DNA of 64,000 bases. Origin: Candidatus Aegiribacteria sp. GTDB taxonomy: Bacteria > Fermentibacterota > Fermentibacteria > Fermentibacterales > JCC-6. Position numbers and translations under genes: made by a program. Location: assembly GCA_030594645.1 (NCBI GenBank), contig JAUVEU010000002.1:1-64000 (forward strand), written 5' to 3'. Positions 57,926 through 64,000 of the stretch are shown piece after piece. The first letter of the stretch is position 1, and each line of letters begins with the position of its first letter. A model generated the notes under the pieces. That model was not told where the DNA came from and ran no database searches. It worked only from the letters and a program-made list of their open reading frames with translations.

Positions 57926-58909
57926 TTATCCTGTACCGGAGAACATAACTGAGTTAGATAGAGTACTGCCGCCATGCACGATGGTTGTTCCAGCTTCACC
58001 TTCAATAGCTTTAAGAATGTTTCCCGGCGATGTAATCACAACCCTTTGTCCACCGTGTTTCAGGAAACCGATGGAAGCCCGGATTTTTGGCAGCATCGAA
58101 CCCTGGGCAAACTGATTTTCATTTACATGACGCTCCATCTCCTGAAGTGTCGCGATCCGGATACCAGCCTGATCAGGTTTTCCGAAGTTGACATATACCT
58201 CCGGTACTGAAGTAGATATAACATAGAGATCGGCTTCGAGCCGTGTCGCGAGCAGCGCACTGACATGATCCTTATCGATAACCGCAGGAACACCTCTGAC
58301 TTTGTAACCCTCACGTACGACCGGAATTCCTCCGCCCCCCGCGCAGATGACTATCTGTCCCGCATTCACCAGAGTTCTGATGGCTTCGAGTTCAAGAATT
58401 CGTCTGGGTTTTGGTGAGGATACGACCCTCCGCCATCCCCTTCCGGAATCCTCCTTCATGATCCAGCCATATTTTTCGCTGACCTCTACGGCTTCGCTTT
58501 CATTATAGAAAGATCCAACAGGCTTCGTTGGTTTTTCGAAAGCCGGATCATCTGGCGCGACAAGAACCTGAGTTATAAGTGCGGTAACTGGAATGTCTAT
58601 GTTCCGTTCCTCCAGGACATCGCCTAGAACCTGCTGCAGAAAATAACCAATATAGCCCTGTGTGGCAGCAACATTAATATCCATGCCATCAGGCGGAACG
58701 ATTTTTGAAGCAAGGGTGTTCCTGAGAAGTTCAAAGCCTACCTGTGGCCCATTGCCATGGGTTATGACCAGCCCTCCCCGAAGCTGGGCTATAGTGGCGA
58801 TTTCCTCGCAGACTTCACGAGCAAGCGTATGCGTATCGAGGTTGCCACTCTTGCCTCCCGGAGAAACCAGAGAGTTCCCACCAACAGCTACCACCGTCCT
58901 TGAAGTCAT
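57926..58909 (-). CDS. arcC: carbamate kinase
   Basis: VVAVGGNSLVSPGGKSG, VITHGNGPQVGFELLRN, GGGGIPVVREGYKVRGVPAVIDKDHVSALLA. Confidence 0.92.
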   Translation of the reverse strand: MTSRTVVAVGGNSLVSPGGKSGNLDTHTLAREVCEEIATIAQLRGGLVITHGNGPQVGFELLRNTLASKIVPPDGMDINVAATQGYIGYFLQQVLGDVLEERNIDIPVTALITQVLVAPDDPAFEKPTKPVGSFYNESEAVEVSEKYGWIMKEDSGRGWRRVVSSPKPRRILELEAIRTLVNAGQIVICAGGGGIPVVREGYKVRGVPAVIDKDHVSALLATRLEADLYVISTSVPEVYVNFGKPDQAGIRIATLQEMERHVNENQFAQGSMLPKIRASIGFLKHGGQRVVITSPGNILKAIEGEAGTTIVHGGSTLSNSVMFSGTG

Positions 58910-58910
58910 T

Positions 58911-59414
58911 CTATGAGCCTCCAAATTCATCATCCTTCTGCGGTGATATCTTTGCACTGCCTCTGTAAAGAATGACAAGAAGTATTCCGCCAATTGTTAT
59001 AGCGATATCCGCAGCGTTAAAGGTAGGCCAGCGCCAGCCGCTCGATCCGATATCGATAAAATCAACAACTTTGCCATAGATGAATCTGTCAAGAAGGTTT
59101 CCCATTGCGCCTCCGAGTATGCCTCCGAGCGCAATCAAAAACAGAGGGGGATAATTCCTGAGCCGCCAGATGAAAACGGAGATAAGAATAACAGCTATTG
59201 CTGTAAAAACGGTCAGAACCATTGGCCCTCCCCATGACATGCTGAATGCAGCTCCCTGATTCCATGCAAGAGTGAACCTGAGAAAGTTACCAATTACAGA
59301 AACAGGCTGATGAAGTTCAAGAGAACCAAGAACAAGCCGTTTGGTCAGCTGATCAATACCGATCACTGCCAGGGCGGTTAAATATCCGTAAGTTCTTTTT
59401 CTTGCATCAGTCAT
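58911..59414 (-). CDS. lspA: lipoprotein signal peptidase II
   Basis: IDQLTKRLVLG, FTLAWNQGAAFSM, GAMGNLLDRFIYGKVVDFIDI, FNAADIAITIGGILL. Confidence 0.93.
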   Translation of the reverse strand: MTDARKRTYGYLTALAVIGIDQLTKRLVLGSLELHQPVSVIGNFLRFTLAWNQGAAFSMSWGGPMVLTVFTAIAVILISVFIWRLRNYPPLFLIALGGILGGAMGNLLDRFIYGKVVDFIDIGSSGWRWPTFNAADIAITIGGILLVILYRGSAKISPQKDDEFGGS

Positions 59415-62187
59415 TCGGATCCATACCCTCCAGAACACCGGCACACCTGCTGCAGACATCATCAGGGGTGAGTGTTCCAACTTCGGGAAGTATTTTCCAG
59501 CATCGATTGCATTTGGATCCCTCAGCTTTTTCAACAGATACAGTAACTTCTTCTCCTGCGGTTACATATACCTGAGATACGATCAGAAAATCAGCCCAGT
59601 TCTCACCGTTGGCGCTGCTGACCATTCCTTCAGGAACAGTAAGGTGGATTGCGGCATCAAGACCGCCGCCTATTTCACCACAGGCTCTTTTCTCCTCAAG
59701 TTCCTTCAGCGCGAGTTTCCGTATCTCGATATATGTCTCCCATGAAGCGAGTTCTGCCATCTCCTGCTCTGAAGCAACAAGACCTGCAGTATCCGGATAT
59801 AAAGCCAGATGTACGCTATCCACTCCTTCTTTAAGACAGTCCGGAAGTTCCTTCCATGCTTCCTCAGCAGTGAAGGGAATCATAGGAGCAAGAAGTGTTG
59901 TAAGGTTCTTCAACATATATGCAAGAACCTGTCTGGTCATTCTGACTGAAGCGGAATCAGTATCTCCGCAGTACAGTCTGTCTTTTCTTATATCCAGGTA
60001 TTGACCTGAAAGGCTGATAACGGCAAAGTTCCGTAATTCTCGATATACCCGGTGAAACTGAAATTTCCGGTACTCTTCGATGCAGAACCTGCAGAGTTCT
60101 CTGAAACGGAGATAGATGTACCTGTCAAAACCCTCCAGTTCCGAGGGATCAAGGTTATACTCATTGAATTCTCCAAGGTTGCCCAGCATGAATCGGAGGG
60201 TATTGCGAAGTTTACGGTAAGCCTCCCTCGCGTCATCCAGCTGAGACATGTCAGCCCGGAAATCACATGTGTAATCCACGCTGGCGAACCAGAGACGGAG
60301 TATATCCGCCCCCTGACTGTTGATAACCTTCAAAGGAGAAATCACGTTGCCAATGGACTTGGACATCTTTCTTCCTGTTTTATCCTGAATGAGACCATGG
60401 GTTATAATGTTATCAGCAGGCTTGCTCATGCCAAGCGCTTCGCTCGTTACCAGGCTTAATCCGAACCAGCCGCGGTGCTGGTCGGTAGCTTCCAGATAGA
60501 CCGCCGCAGGACGGGAGAGCCCGTGTTTCTCCGTGAGTACGTTGTAATGACTCAGAGAACTGTCAAACCATACATCCAGTATGTCGTCCACTCTCTCAAG
60601 ATTACGTCCTCCGCAGAACTGGCATTCAGCCTCTTTACCGGCAAGTTTGAATAATTCGGTCGGGCTGAGTTCAAACCAGACATCGGATCCATTCAAAGAG
60701 ATCAGATCAGCCACGGCATCGATCACTTCATGATCAAAAGCCGGTTTACCGCAATCAGAACACGTAAAGACAGGGAGAGCTACGCCCCATGATCTCTGCC
60801 TTGAAAGACACCAGTCGGGACGTACCTCCATCATGTTCCGCATCCGTTCATGGCCCCATGCCGGATGCCAGGATGTTTCCTCGACTCTTTCGAGAACACG
60901 CTTCTTCAAATCTTCATGGGAAAGACTCAGAAAAAATTGTCTTGTCGCTCTGAATATGAGCGGTTTCTTGCAGCGCCAGCAGTGCGGATAACTGTGCTTG
61001 ATATTTCTGCTGTCACCCACAAGATGCCCCGAGTTCTTCAGATCGTCAATTATGACCGGATTCGCCTTGAATACATGCATGCCTGCGTATTTGCCGGCGG
61101 CATCAGAGAAAGTGCCGTTTTCGGTAACAGGGCTGAATATTTCCAGACCGTATTTCAGTCCGACAATGAAATCTTCAGCTCCGTGCCCCGGAGCAGTGTG
61201 AACGCAACCGGTGCCATCCTCCATTGTCACATGATCCGCCAGTATCATCATGGATGTTCTGCCCTCAAGCAGAGGATGCTTCAGAAGAAGACCCTCAAGT
61301 TCGCTGCCGGTGAAGACGGTTTTTTCAAGAACTGTTCCTTCGATACCGGTTTCATTCATGAATGCAGCAGTTCTCGAAAGAGCAACAAGATAGTTCTCTC
61401 CTTCCGAACTGACAATTACATATTTCTCGGAAGGATGGAGCGCTACAGCCAGGTTTGCAGGCAGCGTCCATGGGGTTGTTGTCCAGATAACTGTCCTGGT
61501 CCCCGGAGGAACACCCGCTTTCTCCCATTTTTCAGGATTACTCTGCTGAAATGCAACGTAGATCGAAGGAGAAGAATGGTCTCCGTATTCCACTTCGGCT
61601 TCAGCCAGTGCTGTTCCGCACTTCATGCACCAGTGTATCGGACGGAGTCCCTGATAGACATAATTGTGTTTGACAAGCTCACCGAAAGCCCTGACAATGC
61701 CTGATTCATAATCAGTACTCATGGTGAGATAGGGTTCATCCCAGAGGCCGAACACTCCAAGCCTCTTGAACTCCTCCCTCTGTACTCCTACGAATTCAGC
61801 AGCATACTCGCGGCATTTTTTCCTTATCTCTTCCCTTGAAAGATTTTTTCCACCTTCCGGCTGATCTCCCATTACATGATGCTCGATAGGCATGCCATGG
61901 CAATCCCAGCCTGGAACGTAAGGAGAATCGTATCCCATCATCGTATGTGACTTGACGATGAAATCCTTCAGTATTTTGTTGAGAGCTGTTCCGAGATGAA
62001 CGTGCCCGTTTGCATAGGGAGGTCCATCATGGAGAATGAACAAAGGACCCCCCATTCTCGATTGCCTGATCCTTCCGTAAAGATCTCCCTTATTCCACTC
62101 CTCCAGCGCTTCAGGCTCTTTTGCAATAAGATTGCCTTTCATGGAGAAGCCGGTTCTGGGCAAATTTATTGTGTCCTTGTAGTTCAC
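59407..62187 (-). CDS. ileS: isoleucyl-tRNA synthetase
   Basis: HDGPPYANGHVHLGTALNKILKDF, WDCHGMPIEHHV, KMSKSIGNVISP, C-terminal Cys zinc motif. Confidence 0.97.
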   Translation of the reverse strand: MNYKDTINLPRTGFSMKGNLIAKEPEALEEWNKGDLYGRIRQSRMGGPLFILHDGPPYANGHVHLGTALNKILKDFIVKSHTMMGYDSPYVPGWDCHGMPIEHHVMGDQPEGGKNLSREEIRKKCREYAAEFVGVQREEFKRLGVFGLWDEPYLTMSTDYESGIVRAFGELVKHNYVYQGLRPIHWCMKCGTALAEAEVEYGDHSSPSIYVAFQQSNPEKWEKAGVPPGTRTVIWTTTPWTLPANLAVALHPSEKYVIVSSEGENYLVALSRTAAFMNETGIEGTVLEKTVFTGSELEGLLLKHPLLEGRTSMMILADHVTMEDGTGCVHTAPGHGAEDFIVGLKYGLEIFSPVTENGTFSDAAGKYAGMHVFKANPVIIDDLKNSGHLVGDSRNIKHSYPHCWRCKKPLIFRATRQFFLSLSHEDLKKRVLERVEETSWHPAWGHERMRNMMEVRPDWCLSRQRSWGVALPVFTCSDCGKPAFDHEVIDAVADLISLNGSDVWFELSPTELFKLAGKEAECQFCGGRNLERVDDILDVWFDSSLSHYNVLTEKHGLSRPAAVYLEATDQHRGWFGLSLVTSEALGMSKPADNIITHGLIQDKTGRKMSKSIGNVISPLKVINSQGADILRLWFASVDYTCDFRADMSQLDDAREAYRKLRNTLRFMLGNLGEFNEYNLDPSELEGFDRYIYLRFRELCRFCIEEYRKFQFHRVYRELRNFAVISLSGQYLDIRKDRLYCGDTDSASVRMTRQVLAYMLKNLTTLLAPMIPFTAEEAWKELPDCLKEGVDSVHLALYPDTAGLVASEQEMAELASWETYIEIRKLALKELEEKRACGEIGGGLDAAIHLTVPEGMVSSANGENWADFLIVSQVYVTAGEEVTVSVEKAEGSKCNRCWKILPEVGTLTPDDVCSRCAGVLEGMDPND

Positions 62188-62735
62188 TGCTCCTCACCTC
62201 CCCCGGTGAATTTTGAATTGAACAAATCGAGTGCTGCTTTCGCGGCCTCTCTAACGGGTAATACTTCAGTATTAACGGAATCCCAGCTATGGCATTTCAC
62301 AAGAAACACCACTCTGGCTCCGCCATGACCTGCCACTTCAGCTTCGTCCACCCCATCCGAAACAAGAGCGTCCGCTCCCATCATCGAAAATTCCGCCGGT
62401 GTTGCAAGTCTCCACTCCGGCACTCTGCCGATTATGCCCTTTCCCCATGATCCGTCAGGAGTGATATAGAGATCCATCAGTGACGGGAATCTGGGGCCAA
62501 GATCCTCTCTGTTTGAACCTATCAGCGGGCTGCCCCCGAATAGAGCAATGTGATCGGAGGCAACGATCCATTTATTTCTGTTTGAAACGCCCTCTGCTCC
62601 TATAAGAAAAAGCTTCTCTCCTTCTGCAAGAGCGGATCGAACGGAATCCAGCGCTTCTTTCCTGCATATACGAAAATGTATTGAGATATCTTCAGGAAGA
62701 TCACATTTCCAGCTGTCAGGAAGAACCGCGAACAT
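62184..62735 (-). CDS. N-terminally truncated purine nucleoside phosphorylase-like protein
   Basis: SDHIALFGGSPLIGSNREDLGPRFPSLMDLYI...LATPAEFSMMGADALVSDGVDEAEVAGHGGARVVFL resembles the C-terminal two thirds of PNP. Confidence 0.6.
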   Translation of the reverse strand: MFAVLPDSWKCDLPEDISIHFRICRKEALDSVRSALAEGEKLFLIGAEGVSNRNKWIVASDHIALFGGSPLIGSNREDLGPRFPSLMDLYITPDGSWGKGIIGRVPEWRLATPAEFSMMGADALVSDGVDEAEVAGHGGARVVFLVKCHSWDSVNTEVLPVREAAKAALDLFNSKFTGGGEEQ

Positions 62736-62866
62736 TCAATCACCTTCTTTGAATACTCAAATATACAATAAGACGAACAGCGATTATGCAAACATATATC
62801 CATCGGAACAAGGGAAGCGCCCCCGCAGGAAGCGGGAGCGCTTTGTTTTTTCTATAAGCGGTTAGG

Positions 62867-63415
62867 CTATTCGTTAGGTTTGGGTTCTACGGGTTCTTCT
62901 TCCTGAGCCTCAGGAGCTGCTGGAGCTACAGGAGTAACGGGAGCTACCGGTGCAACAGGAGCTACCGGTGCAACAACTTCAGGTTCCTTTTCAGGAATGG
63001 GAATTCCGGCTGCTTTGGTTACATCCGCCATTGATTTCGGCATGTCCCAGCCGGCCGCACCTTTGTAAAAGAGAGTAACAAATATCTGGGCCAGACTGGC
63101 AAGCGCAACGATCCAGATACCTATGCCGAGGCTGATTCCCCCCGGTTTACTCTTGAATATCTTGGTCAGTATCAGAAGAAAAGCAATTGCTGCGGGAATC
63201 CAGACGCCGCTGAGGAACTTCTTCGCGAGAGGTTCCAATTTATCTCCCTTGAAGAAGGCGATTGCGCCACCTGCAGCAAACAGAATCACTACCAGCCAGC
63301 CGCCATCCTCTGTACCACTGACATTCACTGTGCCGAAGACAGTGTACCATGGAAGGAATGCAGCAATCATTCCAATCACGGCAATAATGAGTATGAACAT
63401 TCGTTTCTTTTCCAT
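62867..63415 (-). CDS. membrane protein with C-terminal Pro-Val-Ala repeat tail
   Basis: Several TM segments; tail VVAPVAPVAPVAPVTPVAPAAPEAQEEEPVEPKPNE; start MEKKRMFILII. Confidence 0.65.
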   Translation of the reverse strand: MEKKRMFILIIAVIGMIAAFLPWYTVFGTVNVSGTEDGGWLVVILFAAGGAIAFFKGDKLEPLAKKFLSGVWIPAAIAFLLILTKIFKSKPGGISLGIGIWIVALASLAQIFVTLFYKGAAGWDMPKSMADVTKAAGIPIPEKEPEVVAPVAPVAPVAPVTPVAPAAPEAQEEEPVEPKPNE

Positions 63416-63499
63416 TTGATCCCCCTTTTCATTTGAGTAAAGATGGGTACACATAATGAGCATGTCAATAATGAAATCAAGAGTCTTTAGAGTTTATGA

Positions 63500-63961
63500 T
63501 CAGCTTTCAGCAGGTAACGAATCAAGCCACTTCTTTATAATGGGTTGAGATCTCTCCTTATGAATCTTCTCAAGCAGCATTCTGCCTGCTGATGCAGATT
63601 CAGAATTGCCGGTCAGTTTCCAGTGATGGTAAAGAGTTTCTGCTCTGCAATCTCGATCAGGAGCATCCTCAAGCATTTCAAGGAGTTTCGCGGATGCGTT
63701 TTCATCTCCTTTCTCCGCCTGGATAACTGCCAGATACAATCTGCTGTTGTAGGTAAGTTTCTCATTTCCTTTTCTGCCCTGGGTCAGATCAAGAGCTTCC
63801 CTGAGATCTTTCTCTGCTTCATCGTATTTTCCCTCAAGTGAGAGAATCTTTCCTCTCAATCCAAGCTGACTGCTGCAGGAAACCATATCATTTGCTTTCC
63901 TTGAATTCTCCAACGCTATGTTGATGCTTTCAATTGCTGCCGCAGGTTCATCAAGCAGCAA
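63500..63961 (-). CDS. TPR-like protein, probably running off the window edge
   Basis: ALENSRKANDMVSCSSQLGLRGKILSLEGKYDEAEKDLREALDLTQG helix-repeat pattern. Confidence 0.6.
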   Translation of the reverse strand: MLLDEPAAAIESINIALENSRKANDMVSCSSQLGLRGKILSLEGKYDEAEKDLREALDLTQGRKGNEKLTYNSRLYLAVIQAEKGDENASAKLLEMLEDAPDRDCRAETLYHHWKLTGNSESASAGRMLLEKIHKERSQPIIKKWLDSLPAES

Positions 63962-64000
63962 CTGAATCAGAGCAATTGCAGCCCACCCTTCAGACAGATT

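Noticed and set aside
62815-62852. Hairpin AAGCGCcCCCGC-aggaa-GCGGGaGCGCTT followed by a T-run
   Set aside because: T-run lies on the plus strand where no upstream plus-strand gene exists; may be a terminator for the minus gene but direction is unclear.
62911-62980. Short tandem repeat ggagctaccggtgcaaca
   Set aside because: Explained by the Pro-Val-Ala coding tail; no sign of a CRISPR or regulatory repeat.
1-64000. CRISPR arrays, rRNA genes, transposases, phage structural genes
   Set aside because: No regularly spaced repeats, rRNA signatures, or recognisable transposase/integrase/phage ORFs seen.

Overview
The window is a gene-dense bacterial chromosome segment, mostly minus-strand. It looks like a Gram-negative-type, probably uncultured lineage, with many lipoproteins and two DUF5916-like outer-membrane barrels ending in KLTW[YF]LPI. 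The backbone is housekeeping: tRNA-Gly, truA, rluA/D, ackA, hisS, ftsY-smc-pgsA-recN-nadK-dxs-ispA-ymdB-rny-zapA, rplT-rpmI-infC-thrS, tRNA-Val, lspA-ileS. The standout region is about 16.7-22.0 kb. It is an all-plus-strand array of small unrelated genes separated by attC-type recombination sites: eight attC-like hairpins with R''/R' arms and extrahelical bases. I read it as an integron gene-cassette array with no integrase visible in the window (a CALIN-like array). The cassettes encode a RpiB/LacAB isomerase, a methyltransferase, a FlaR-like P-loop kinase, a novel protein with possible GspF/GspE-like halves, a HAD phosphatase, a small Cys-rich protein with an in-frame amber codon, a NUDIX hydrolase and a BrnT/BrnA toxin-antitoxin pair. 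There is also a 107-bp ORF-less cassette. The array is bracketed by about 100-bp imperfect direct repeats. Other points of interest are an AUU start for infC, a 21-bp perfect inverted repeat that includes the tRNA-Gly 3' end, and an N-terminally truncated purine nucleoside phosphorylase-like protein. All calls are by eye from sequence and the ORF track; no searches were run.
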